A DNA stretch of 64,000 nucleotides from Georgfuchsia toluolica (GTDB lineage: Bacteria; Pseudomonadota; Gammaproteobacteria; Burkholderiales; Rhodocyclaceae), in contig NZ_CAJQUM010000001.1 of NCBI RefSeq assembly GCF_907163265.1, positions 1,674,001 to 1,738,000 on the forward strand, given 5' to 3'. A model generated the notes under the pieces. That model saw nothing but the letters and a program-made list of their open reading frames with translations, searched no databases and was not told the origin of the DNA. Below are positions 37,849 through 46,063 of the stretch, one piece after another. The translations under genes and the position numbers were made by a program. Numbering within the stretch: the first letter of the stretch is position 1; every line of letters starts with the position of its first letter.

Positions 37849-38337
37849 TTATATAATGTTCACCAAACGAGGATTGATACCCGTCAATTGACCTGTATCG
37901 ACAGTAAAGTTGGCTATCTTGCAATTGAACTCCGCCTTCACTTGAAAAGAGATGTACGAATTGCCTTTAGGCTGTTTGGCAATATGCTTCACTTGAGCTT
38001 CAGTTAGTGTGCCCCGGATATAAACTTCTTTCGTCTCACCCGGCAGTAAAAGCAGTCGTTGTAAGTACGGAAAACTCGGCGTTGCGGCTCCGTATAAAAG
38101 CTCAAACATCAATCTATCTAGCTCAATCTCAAAATGCCCGTTGTTAGTTAAGGTCAGGCAGATATCGATATGCGGTAATTCACCCCCATAGATCGTAATT
38201 GGATCATGCCTTGCCCTTACATCTATATTGGTATGCTCCCTCAGCCATCCTGTACTAAATTTTCGTCTAAGAAGGAAACCCGGTAGCCACCCAAGCAGTC
38301 TCCAGACCGAGCTTATTACGACTCCTTCCATAGCCAT
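37849..38337 (-). CDS. Hypothetical protein with N-terminal hydrophobic segment
   Basis: A 162-residue protein. The N-terminus MAMEGVVISSVWRLLGWLPG is hydrophobic and followed by basic LLRRKF, so it may be anchored in or on the membrane. The remainder is beta-rich (ITIYGGELPHIDICLTLTNN, LLPGETKEVYIRGTL), resembling an immunoglobulin-like or C2-like sandwich. No family recognised. It ends 10 bp from the oppositely oriented DUF4062 gene and lies downstream of the CoiA-like gene on the same strand. Confidence 0.5.
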   Translation of the reverse strand: MAMEGVVISSVWRLLGWLPGFLLRRKFSTGWLREHTNIDVRARHDPITIYGGELPHIDICLTLTNNGHFEIELDRLMFELLYGAATPSFPYLQRLLLLPGETKEVYIRGTLTEAQVKHIAKQPKGNSYISFQVKAEFNCKIANFTVDTGQLTGINPRLVNII

Positions 38338-38360
38338 ACTCCTGAGGTAGATTGTTAAGA

Positions 38361-39740
38361 TTAACTGCTCGGCAATGGTTTCCCGCGCATGTGATGCAAC
38401 AAGGGCGGAAACAAAAAAATCAAAAGTTGATCGAAGCGGCCATTGTAGGCATAGTCCGAATGATTATTTATCATTGCAGCCTTCGCACGTTCGATCTTTT
38501 TTGCAAGTTTGCCAGAGGCATCCTCACTATTTATCCATTCGACACGCTGGTAAGCCTTAGCCAGCCACCAATACTGCCTCAAATAACCGCGATAACGCTC
38601 GAAGACTTGATGCACGACTTCAACGTGCAAATTGAATCCGAATCCAATTATCTTGCCGTGTTTTAGTGAATAGATGGCATTCAACAACCCATTCGGTAGC
38701 CGTTCACCATAGTAGTCATCGACAACTAGACCAGCGGCACGAAAGCGGCCCCAGTAGCTTTTGTACAGGCTGTGCCAATCTTCGTTATCGAGTATGCTTT
38801 CAGATATCCAAAACTCCTCGAAATCCGCCCGGAGGTCAGCGAGACCGTCAGTAGCTGTTCCTATCTGTTCCGGGCGCTGTAACTCGGCTTTCGTTTTCGC
38901 AAACGCGGCTTCAGCGTCATAGTGAAAAACTCTATTGCCCAGTTTGTCAAAATGCAGGTCATCCATCCCTACTTTTCGACTCTCCCAGTTAACCTCTATT
39001 TGGTTGCCGGCTACCTGAGGTACTTGGTAATTGGCCTCCATGATGAAACAGCCATCTTCAATGGACTCCTTAACTGTTTCGTCATTGACGACAAAAAGGT
39101 TTCGGTTATTGTTGTACAGCACATCCTTTTCAGTAAATCTTTGGTACTCCGGGTTGAAGCGCCCAAATATCCACACAAGAAGCACACCATTCCGCTTGTA
39201 GAAGTTCCAGCGTTCCATAATTACATCAATGTAGGTCGTTGAAAGCTGAATCTCGAATGCGATGACCTGACCGTTAAAAGTGGCTCGCACGTCGGGTTTT
39301 CGCCACTGTTCTGTCTCAACCAAAGAATGGAAGATGTGTTCGACCTTTAAGTCAGAAAATCTGCTGTCAGCAACAAGGCTCTGGCGAATAAGCTCCTTTA
39401 ACCTCACATGGGCGTGACTTTCTCTGGCACCTTGATACTTGATCGCATCTATCTGTTCTTGACTGTAAATACCTCTGGTCTTGATGGGACATTCGCCACG
39501 TTCATGCCGATGTTTGAAGTAAAAGGTCTTGCGGTCAGTATTCCCCGCCACATATACCGGCACCTTACAGACAGCGCAAACCAACCACTCCTTACCTTCT
39601 TTCTCCAGTTTCTTCAATCTAAGGCGTACTTCCCACACATCAGACTCGTTTCGTTCCAACAGGGTAGATGCCCGCACGGGTATACCGGATTCAATGTCCA
39701 GAACCTCGTCAATCAGACGTTTTGGAATCAGATTTACCAC
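38361..39740 (-). CDS. CoiA-like nuclease domain protein (DUF6035-like)
   Basis: About 460 residues. The N-terminal region has a possible zinc site (CAVCKVPVYV, then KHRHERGEC). Next comes a PD-(D/E)xK-type core, WRKPDVRATFNGQVIAFEIQ followed by LSTTYIDVIMERWNFYKRNG: Asp in PDV, then E-x-Q on the next strand, as in CoiA and competence-associated nucleases. The C-terminal 200 residues are helical with aromatic clusters. The start is uncertain: GTG 39740 is used; the frame stays open to a TTG at 39824. Such proteins occur in defence islands and competence loci. Probably a DNA nuclease. Confidence 0.65.
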   Translation of the reverse strand: MVNLIPKRLIDEVLDIESGIPVRASTLLERNESDVWEVRLRLKKLEKEGKEWLVCAVCKVPVYVAGNTDRKTFYFKHRHERGECPIKTRGIYSQEQIDAIKYQGARESHAHVRLKELIRQSLVADSRFSDLKVEHIFHSLVETEQWRKPDVRATFNGQVIAFEIQLSTTYIDVIMERWNFYKRNGVLLVWIFGRFNPEYQRFTEKDVLYNNNRNLFVVNDETVKESIEDGCFIMEANYQVPQVAGNQIEVNWESRKVGMDDLHFDKLGNRVFHYDAEAAFAKTKAELQRPEQIGTATDGLADLRADFEEFWISESILDNEDWHSLYKSYWGRFRAAGLVVDDYYGERLPNGLLNAIYSLKHGKIIGFGFNLHVEVVHQVFERYRGYLRQYWWLAKAYQRVEWINSEDASGKLAKKIERAKAAMINNHSDYAYNGRFDQLLIFLFPPLLHHMRGKPLPSS

Positions 39741-39887
39741 GGTAAAGAGTCCAGATAACTTTATGTCAAAATCAAGAGATAAAGCATTTTGACATACCGG
39801 AGGCCCACCACATGAGCCACTCAATAATTAGTTGAAGCTGGTCGCAGACTACAACCGTAATCGGCATTCAACAGTGAGGAAGAATGG

Positions 39888-40574
39888 CTAAAACAGTCCC
39901 CGTTCAGCAAAACTCAGCGTTTTCTCCCCGACCACGATAAAGTGATCCAGCACCCGCACATCAACCAGTGCCAGCGCCTGCTTCAAGTTGCTGGTCAGCA
40001 GTTCGTCTGCCCGACTGGGCTCCGCTATCCCGCTAGGGTGGTTGTGAGCTAGGATTGTGGCAGCGGCATTGTGCTGGAGCGCGGCCTTAACTACCTCTCT
40101 GGGGTAGACCGATGTCTGGCTGAGTGTCCCCCTGAATAGTTCTTCGGCAGCAATTAGACGGTTTTGGGTGTCAAGGTACAGCACCACGAAACTTTCGTAC
40201 TCCTGCCCGGCAAAGTGAATCCGAAGGTAATCGCAAACGGCTGATGGTCGGGATAACACCTCCCCTCTTTGCAGTTCTTCGCCCAGCCATCGTTTTACAA
40301 GTTCCCGTGCCGCCGCGCACTTCTCTTGTGGAATTGAATCAGACGCGGGTGAGAACAGCGGCTGCAACGATCCCCGATAAAGCCGCCGTAATTCCCGAGC
40401 GCCAATAAGTTTCTTGAGCAAGTCCACATCCGACAATTGGGCATAAAGAGCGTTACTGGTGATCCCTGAGTGGCCCCTGCATTTATCGACACTGTCGAGG
40501 ACTGCTACATCATTAACTCTCTGCTTCTGCTGGTGCAATTGAATGCCGGATGAGTATGGATAGACTTGGGTCAT
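39888..40574 (-). CDS. radC: RadC family JAB-domain protein
   Basis: A 228-residue RadC (MPN/JAB fold). The C-terminal domain has the family core [20 protein letters not shown] and the metal motif [14 protein letters not shown] (HxHPSG, with D downstream), then [20 protein letters not shown]. The N-terminal UPF0758 helical region is short. RadC is not truly a repair protein; mobile-element copies are linked to anti-defence or DNA processing. Its ATG overlaps the recombinase stop by 4 nt. Confidence 0.88.
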   Translation of the reverse strand: MTQVYPYSSGIQLHQQKQRVNDVAVLDSVDKCRGHSGITSNALYAQLSDVDLLKKLIGARELRRLYRGSLQPLFSPASDSIPQEKCAAARELVKRWLGEELQRGEVLSRPSAVCDYLRIHFAGQEYESFVVLYLDTQNRLIAAEELFRGTLSQTSVYPREVVKAALQHNAAATILAHNHPSGIAEPSRADELLTSNLKQALALVDVRVLDHFIVVGEKTLSFAERGLF

Positions 40575-41581
40575 AGGACTAGCCCCGCCGCATTGTCTAC
40601 AAATTGATTCCCGGCCCGTACGTACCTGTATAGCATTGCGTCGCTCTTGTGTCCCGTCTGTTCCTTGATCTTCAAGATGCTGGCTCCGGCCTGTACAGCG
40701 GATGTTGCCAACCCAGCACGTAGCGAGTGACCAGAAAAATTGCGGGCTGGTAATCCAGCAGCGTGAGCATAGGTTTTAACGATCAGCGCCACCGACTGCG
40801 CGGTCAGACGATCCCCTGTTACTCCAGATTTATTGACAGACGGGAAAGCTGCGCCAGAACTGATCTGTGCGTGATCCAACCAAAGCTGAACAGCCTTGAC
40901 CGGACATGCGCTGGTTCTTCCCCAGGGAATTGCAATTTTTCGACCTTCGGACTCTTGGTCGCACTTACTTTTTCGTAGATGAACGACCAACCCTTCTTTG
41001 ACAAACTCGAGGTCTTGCACATCGAGCGCCACCAGCTCAGATCGCCTGAGCGCAGCCGCGAAACCCAACAGGATCAGCGCCCGGTCACGAATGCCCTTCG
41101 TCCCGTGCATGAGCGGCAATATGGCAAACAGGTCTTCGCGGAGTAATGGCACTACCTGTCGTTGCGGCTTCCCGTGGGCTTTCCTCACGCCTCGCAGCAC
41201 AACCCGCACCAGATCGTTCTTGGCCGGGTCTGCAAGTCCTTTGCTGGTGTGCGCTCGGCTGATACCTACCACCCTGCGGGTGATCGTGTGCGGGCTATGG
41301 ACTCCCGCCCGCTCCGCGATGTACTGCGCCAACATTTCAGGGGAGCACGGTACTTGGCCTCCCCACAACAAGAAATCTTGAAGGTCACCCTGATATGCTC
41401 GCCTGCTGTTGTCTGCCAAGGCCGCTGTGATGTAGGCTGAAACCATCCGGGGCCGTCCGGCAAGTGATTGCATACCCTGACCGTTATTGACCGCCGTTCC
41501 TACGACCTCTACATGGCCCAATTTGAGTAGTGTTAATTGGGGATTATCGCTAGTGAAATCGGCAACCAAATGGCCGTCCAT
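40571..41581 (-). CDS. Tyrosine recombinase (operon with RadC and RarA-like protein)
   Basis: A 336-residue recombinase of the XerC/D-like group. The N-terminal core-binding domain includes [20 protein letters not shown]. The catalytic domain has Arg in [20 protein letters not shown], Lys in [18 protein letters not shown], HxxR in [19 protein letters not shown] and GH...Y in [18 protein letters not shown], all intact. It is not next to an att site and is sandwiched in an overlapping operon, so it may act on replication intermediates or on an unknown target rather than on integration. The neighbouring stop and start overlap by one base (TGATG). Confidence 0.85.
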   Translation of the reverse strand: MDGHLVADFTSDNPQLTLLKLGHVEVVGTAVNNGQGMQSLAGRPRMVSAYITAALADNSRRAYQGDLQDFLLWGGQVPCSPEMLAQYIAERAGVHSPHTITRRVVGISRAHTSKGLADPAKNDLVRVVLRGVRKAHGKPQRQVVPLLREDLFAILPLMHGTKGIRDRALILLGFAAALRRSELVALDVQDLEFVKEGLVVHLRKSKCDQESEGRKIAIPWGRTSACPVKAVQLWLDHAQISSGAAFPSVNKSGVTGDRLTAQSVALIVKTYAHAAGLPARNFSGHSLRAGLATSAVQAGASILKIKEQTGHKSDAMLYRYVRAGNQFVDNAAGLVL

Positions 41582-42690
41582 CAGCCCATCTCCTCGGGAC
41601 GGATGCGATTCAATCGCTGTAGGTTGTCCCTCACCAACACCAGTAGTTCGTCATGATCATCCAGATCGAGGCCCGCGAATTCCAAAAAGTTTTTGTTGAA
41701 CATCTGGCGTAGTTCATCCGTGCCGTCGAACACCAACTGACGATCAAGCGCCCCGCCCTCGACAATAAACAACCCGGCACCAAGTACAGCCAAAGGATCA
41801 GCCGCTGGGCGGCAGGCGAAGAACTCGCGCACTGGCACCACCTCCTTGGCCAGCCGGGCTAGACATCGCTTCCCTGCGCGGGTGTGTTTGTCGAGCGCAG
41901 CGTACACGATGCCGTTCTTGCCCTCAAACTTTTGCGCGGTCTTCTGTATTGATTGGTGTCCTTGTCGGTGCAACTGTGAGACCAACGGCAGGGGGATGTT
42001 CATGCCCTCGGATATGCCATTACCCGATAGAAACAATGTGGTTTCGACCTCGCTCAGTTCAACACGGCAGGCGATTTCGCGCATCAGTTCTTTGTTGGCA
42101 GGTACATCAGTCCGGTACATGCCTTTTGAAAAACTTCCGTACCCGCTGACATGCCGAAGTGCGGCAACTCGTTCAATAACTGGCGCATTGGCATCACATG
42201 CAGTGGTCAGCAACTGCTCGTTTGTGAGTCCGAAGCATTGGCGCTCATGTCCCCCTCGATGTACAGAGAATTCCAGCGCGGCGATGGCATCGCACAGGCT
42301 GCGGCTCTTACAGGCGCGGGCAAGCTCGGACGCGAAATACGCGGCTACACGCTCAGGGCCAAGTTGTCGGTGCAGGGCTTCGCGCCTGAAGGTCTTAAGC
42401 AGATCGTGGCACAAATTAACATCTGCAAGACCGATGTCTTCGTACCCGATGACCAGCAATCTGCGCCAGAAATACCTAGCATCGACGGCCAGTAGTCGCA
42501 TGGCCGTGGCCTCAGCCGTTGCCTCCAACCCACGCCGAATACTCTTTTGCAGGTTGGAGGCCAGCACCCATTTATCAACAGTTATCGGTATGTGCTCGTC
42601 CGTGAACTGTGGCCGGTAGGCGGTTATGCGCTCAATCAGAGGTTGGCTGGATTTAGCATTGCTGGCGAATGGCAGTTCTGGCTTTGGCAT
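41581..42690 (-). CDS. RarA/MgsA C-terminal-like protein without AAA+ core
   Basis: About 369 residues. The recognisable part is NLQKSIRRGLEATAEATAMR followed by FWRRLLVIGYEDIGLADVNL, closely resembling the region after the AAA+ domain of RarA/MgsA (HKSVRGSDPDAALYWLARML and RRLVRFASEDIGLADP). No Walker A or B motif is present, so it is a lone tetramerisation/C-terminal module. The start is uncertain: ATG 42690 is used and the frame remains open to 42804. First gene of an overlapping trio with a tyrosine recombinase and RadC, suggesting work at stalled or rolling-circle replication forks. Confidence 0.6.
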   Translation of the reverse strand: MPKPELPFASNAKSSQPLIERITAYRPQFTDEHIPITVDKWVLASNLQKSIRRGLEATAEATAMRLLAVDARYFWRRLLVIGYEDIGLADVNLCHDLLKTFRREALHRQLGPERVAAYFASELARACKSRSLCDAIAALEFSVHRGGHERQCFGLTNEQLLTTACDANAPVIERVAALRHVSGYGSFSKGMYRTDVPANKELMREIACRVELSEVETTLFLSGNGISEGMNIPLPLVSQLHRQGHQSIQKTAQKFEGKNGIVYAALDKHTRAGKRCLARLAKEVVPVREFFACRPAADPLAVLGAGLFIVEGGALDRQLVFDGTDELRQMFNKNFLEFAGLDLDDHDELLVLVRDNLQRLNRIRPEEMG

Positions 42691-42857
42691 AGGCTCGATG
42701 TACATGTGAATGTACTGATGAGCGTAGCCATTGACACCGTCATGTCCAGTTTTTTTCGCCAATAACGAATTATTTTCGCCGTTTGCCCTGCTCACCGCCG
42801 ACAACCCGGTTCAGGGTAATCAATGTACCGATCCAAAAACCCCAAGAAGCATGTACA

Positions 42858-43046
42858 TCAGTACCTCATGATGTCTGTTGGGCCGACGCATATTGTGAAT
42901 GGGGTGGGTACTTTTTCCCGTGGAGTTTCGTGATTAGGGTTGTACGACTTTAAGGCGCCCGAGACGAAATCAAATAACTTTCGATCTGCCCATTCCTGTC
43001 GTTTCTCATCGGCGGCAATATAGTCTTCAATGGTTTCACGAGTCAC
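42858..43046 (-). CDS. Small hypothetical protein
   Basis: 62 residues from GTG 43046: TRETIEDYIAADEKRQEWAD then RKLFDFVSGALKSYNPNHET, with an amphipathic acidic helix. Codon use and composition look coding, but start and ribosome site are weak. It lies between the RarA-like gene and the 217-residue gene on the same strand. No function is proposed. A separate 220-bp stretch upstream (43047-43266) shows no gene. Confidence 0.35.
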   Translation of the reverse strand: MTRETIEDYIAADEKRQEWADRKLFDFVSGALKSYNPNHETPREKVPTPFTICVGPTDIMRY

Positions 43047-43266
43047 AATGATGTGGGCCGGTAGACATCGTTAATTGGGCCGTTCGATGTCGTCTTCAAG
43101 CAACCAATCCACTACATAGCTGAATGCCGCTCCTTGTACAGGCGATCTAATCCAGCTTGCCTGTCGTGGGAGTTGAGCACATATCCGCTACCCGTACCAA
43201 ATAGGCGCTCAAGCCGTCGTTTTTCTATGGATGAAAGATCGGACACGTGATTTTCCAGCTAAATAA

Positions 43267-43920
43267 TTACGAAGATTGGATAAGTTTTCGACGCACAACT
43301 TTCTTCTTTAATGGCTTTTTTGTTTCCTCCTTGGTTTTTGTTTCATCAGCGGCTTTTTTTGCGATTTCTTTTTCCCGCCTCTTAATAGCCATTTCTGGCA
43401 ATTCATCCATATCCTTAGCACCGATTTCAATGGCCCGATCCAACCAAGCCGCCCTTAAACGCGGTTGAACCTTTGTGCCTAGCCTGCAAACTACGTGATG
43501 TGGGTTATATACAAGTACCCACTGAAAATCGTGGTCGGCCCCACCTTTGTAGTCAATAAATCCGAGCCTTTTTAGATGCCGCATTCGCTTGCGCCATGTG
43601 TCTACTGCACGCTCCCCCGTAAAACCGGTCTCAAATGCCATCTGCTTTTCACTGGGAAGTTCGACAATACCGGAGTAGAACAATCGGCACCAAATCGTTA
43701 GGTACGTCATGCCAGCATTCTGGCCCTTTGTCAGGTTTCCGATCATGTTCATCAGGTACGCCATCGTACGAGGCATCGTGGTGAAGCCTGCCGCCTTCTT
43801 GCGATCCCATAAATATTCCTCAGAAATCTCCGGCCAAAGTTCAGCAAGCATCTCTGAAGCACGCCTTTCCATTTTGCTGGCCCGTTCTTTTCGTTGTGTA
43901 ATGTTCAAGATGTTTGTCAT
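43267..43920 (-). CDS. Hypothetical protein with winged-helix-like core, replication-linked
   Basis: A 217-residue protein. The middle (about 50-150) resembles a winged helix used by replication proteins: GMTYLTIWCRLFYSGIVELP, SEKQMAFETGFTGERAVDTW and RKRMRHLKRLGFIDYKGGAD. The C-terminus is a long charged helix with EKEIAKKAADETKTKEETKK and a basic tail. Start at ATG 43920 with GAGGA 7 nt upstream. The 5' leader contains the strongly structured element at 43943-44037. Possibly a copy-control or initiation protein. Confidence 0.55.
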   Translation of the reverse strand: MTNILNITQRKERASKMERRASEMLAELWPEISEEYLWDRKKAAGFTTMPRTMAYLMNMIGNLTKGQNAGMTYLTIWCRLFYSGIVELPSEKQMAFETGFTGERAVDTWRKRMRHLKRLGFIDYKGGADHDFQWVLVYNPHHVVCRLGTKVQPRLRAAWLDRAIEIGAKDMDELPEMAIKRREKEIAKKAADETKTKEETKKPLKKKVVRRKLIQSS

Positions 43921-43942
43921 TGTTAATCCTCGTGCATAAAGG

Positions 43943-44037
43943 GCTCAGGACAGGAATTTGGAATTCCGTGTCAATCCCACACTCGTCAGTAAGGCAGGTT
44001 TTGGAGGCCTGTCTATCGGTATTGACGTGTCCTGAGC
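43943..44037. repeat. Structured multi-stem inverted-repeat element
   Basis: An outer 10-bp perfect stem GCTCAGGACA (43943-43952) with TGTCCTGAGC (44028-44037) encloses a second stem GTCAAT/ATTGAC (43970-43975 and 44021-44026) and two hairpins, GGAATT/AATTCC (43953-43967) and GGCAGG/CCTGTC (43993-44013, one G-T pair). It could be a replication origin, a structured leader RNA or a recombination site. Confidence 0.6.
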
Positions 44038-44409
44038 TTGTCGCAAGTGTGCGAGAAATCAAACAAAAAGGCCAAGACTCATCACACTCAATGCGGCATC
44101 GCTGGATACACGAGACGCAGCATTCAGTTTGTTCAGTTTCGCATTACGGCACAACTAGTATATTGGAATTGAGCGATTTAGCTCATGATGTGTCTGTAAA
44201 GCAGCAGGGAACAGTGGCATTGACCAAAATTTCCGTGCTCCCTGTTATCTTTATGTTCTCTTAAACGTGATCCCGTGTGCTCCATGTGCTCTTGGGGTTT
44301 GGCAAGGGGTGATGTCCCCGACGTTCATGGATTCAAGATCGTGCATGGCTGCTCCCTATCTTTGCAATTGAGTGCTGGAGATAGTCGGACGTTATTGGAT
44401 AGCTATTAG
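44038..44409. other. 372-bp AT-richer region, no gene seen
   Basis: Between the structured element and the stop of the Rep-like gene. The frames present are short and without ribosome sites. A poly-C/A mix near 44270-44310 shows no clear hairpin. Confidence 0.4.
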
Positions 44410-45312
44410 CTATGGTTCAATTCGACTAAGAGCTAAAGGTAGTTCTTTCCATACTTCGTCGGGATTCCACCACGGCACTTGCATATCGTCCAACATTCCA
44501 AGGTACTTCTTTCGCTTGTTCGCCGGGAGCTTGGACAAAGCCGCTGGCACCCCCTCTTGCTGACTTTCGGACATGAAGTTCTGCCATTCCTCATCCGCGC
44601 AGGCCGACTGGGCTTTGGCAAGGTCGGCAATCAACATTTTTTTGAATGGATTCTTCATCTTAATCAGATCAACCGGAGCCACACCAAGTCGCCGCATAAC
44701 AGCTTCTATCCGGGTATGTGGGAATATCTTGGTGAAGGTCGATTTGCCCGTATCGTTTAGCTGCTTGGCCTTGTCGTACAAGCGAAAACGCAGGCCACTG
44801 GTATTACTGCCAAGGTATGTCGTACCAAGGTAACTATCACCCTTCTTATAAATGTCAGATTTCGTCACGTACTTGCGATAGGGCAAAAAACTGTGATGAT
44901 TATGGGACAGTGAATCGGCAGCGAGTTCCAAGTAATTGACCTTGCCAGTCTGGAACAACACGGGATACATAATCGGATCGAACATCATGTCAAACACCGA
45001 CTTGAAATGATCGAACTCCCCATCTTGAAACTGCGATGGGTATAAGGTCAGGGTCATGTACCTATGCAAAGCCAGCTTGCCCGGTAGCTTGTTGGCACCG
45101 AGGGTTATGTCCGCGATCTTCCTCCGCCCCGCCTTCTTGTGCGTGTACGCCGCGTAGTAATCCAAGCGCATCGAGTACTTGTTCTGCCTGATTTTGATCT
45201 TCCCCTCTGGGAGTAGCTGCTTCTGCTCATCCCGCATGGAATAGAACTGACCATAGACATGCTTGTATAGGTTTTGGCCAGAGATCACAACGGTTATACC
45301 GATACGATCCAC
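44410..45312 (-). CDS. Rep_trans-like replication initiation factor (rolling-circle type)
   Basis: A 300-residue protein. Key segment: GTTYLGSNTSGLRFRLYDKA, the TYYLGSR-x-S...RxYDK pattern of Rep_trans/CisA-type initiators (pfam02486). It is followed by HTRIEAVMRRLG, matching the family's R-x-E strand, and preceded by VNYLELAADSL. Start is GTG 45312: GGAGG lies 9 nt upstream, better than a longer frame to 45342. It would nick the element's double-strand origin. The structured DNA at 43943-44037 or the inverted repeat at 45884-45949 are candidate origins. Confidence 0.65.
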   Translation of the reverse strand: MDRIGITVVISGQNLYKHVYGQFYSMRDEQKQLLPEGKIKIRQNKYSMRLDYYAAYTHKKAGRRKIADITLGANKLPGKLALHRYMTLTLYPSQFQDGEFDHFKSVFDMMFDPIMYPVLFQTGKVNYLELAADSLSHNHHSFLPYRKYVTKSDIYKKGDSYLGTTYLGSNTSGLRFRLYDKAKQLNDTGKSTFTKIFPHTRIEAVMRRLGVAPVDLIKMKNPFKKMLIADLAKAQSACADEEWQNFMSESQQEGVPAALSKLPANKRKKYLGMLDDMQVPWWNPDEVWKELPLALSRIEP

Positions 45313-45443
45313 AATTAAGTACCTCCATATAGTAACTGCCACAGACCACTCCTTGGCCCTGATACTTCCAACCTACTGGCTTACTAGTACGTAAGAGCCA
45401 ACGACCCGGTTGTGCTAGATCGAAGGCTCTCGTGTACCTGACA

Positions 45444-45854
45444 TTAGTTCTTGCCGTCCTGCGTCACAGCAGGTAGTAAAGCCGAGCCATGGGCGTTTTT
45501 GAGGCTTGCTAGTAGTGCAGTTTGGTGTGCGATTACCGCCGCCGAATTCGTGTGATGGTGCTTGACCAGCAAAGGGCGTTTGGCCCCATGAGATTCCGAC
45601 AAGAACTTTTTCACGGTTTCGTTGAGCCAGTATGGTCGATTTCCGTCATATCCGTCTGCCGGCGGGTATCGTCCATTCTTGATTCCCGCGCAGAAGGTCG
45701 TATGGCCAACGCTGAGTATGGCCAACATGTTGCAGACCATTTGCCTTCCGGGGCTATCGAGAGACGTGGTTGGTTGCTTTGGTTTGGTATGACCGCTGCT
45801 CTTGCGCTTCTCCGGCTTGGTTACGGCCTTTGTTCTCAATATCGTGATTGCCAT
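45444..45854 (-). CDS. AlpA-like helix-turn-helix protein (excisionase/regulator)
   Basis: A 136-residue protein. The central part MVCNMLAILSVGHTTFCAGI, then KNGRYPPADGYDGNRPYWLN and ETVKKFL, follows the AlpA/MerR-like HTH_17 pattern (xLxxVGxSxxTxxxxIxxGxFPxP...xWxxxxVxxWL). Flanks are basic and disordered. AlpA-type proteins act as transcription regulators or excisionases next to P4-type integrases, as here. ATG 45854 with GAGGAAA upstream. Reads in the same direction as the Rep-like gene. Confidence 0.72.
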   Translation of the reverse strand: MAITILRTKAVTKPEKRKSSGHTKPKQPTTSLDSPGRQMVCNMLAILSVGHTTFCAGIKNGRYPPADGYDGNRPYWLNETVKKFLSESHGAKRPLLVKHHHTNSAAVIAHQTALLASLKNAHGSALLPAVTQDGKN

Positions 45855-45883
45855 TGCGTTTCCTCAAATAAAGAATAGAAAAA

Positions 45884-45949
45884 GGCCGTTTGGTGTGTGA
45901 CGCTGTACAGCCAAATTACGGCCACTACAACGTCACACACCAAACGGCC
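45884..45949. repeat. Perfect 19-bp inverted repeat with 28-nt spacer
   Basis: Left arm GGCCGTTTGGTGTGTGACG (45884-45902) and right arm CGTCACACACCAAACGGCC (45931-45949) are perfect reverse complements. It lies between the AlpA-like start and the integrase stop. A T-run (seen on the minus strand as TTCTATTC) is weak, so it is not an ordinary terminator; an origin, single-strand origin or protein-binding site is possible. Confidence 0.85.
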
Positions 45950-46063
45950 CCTATCTACCGAGGACGCCCCGCACCTCGCCTGCTGCGGTATTCCGGCCAG
46001 CGACTGACACTTCCACCAGAAGGCAAGTGCTGTGCTAATTCTGCGCGAATCGCATATCCAAAG

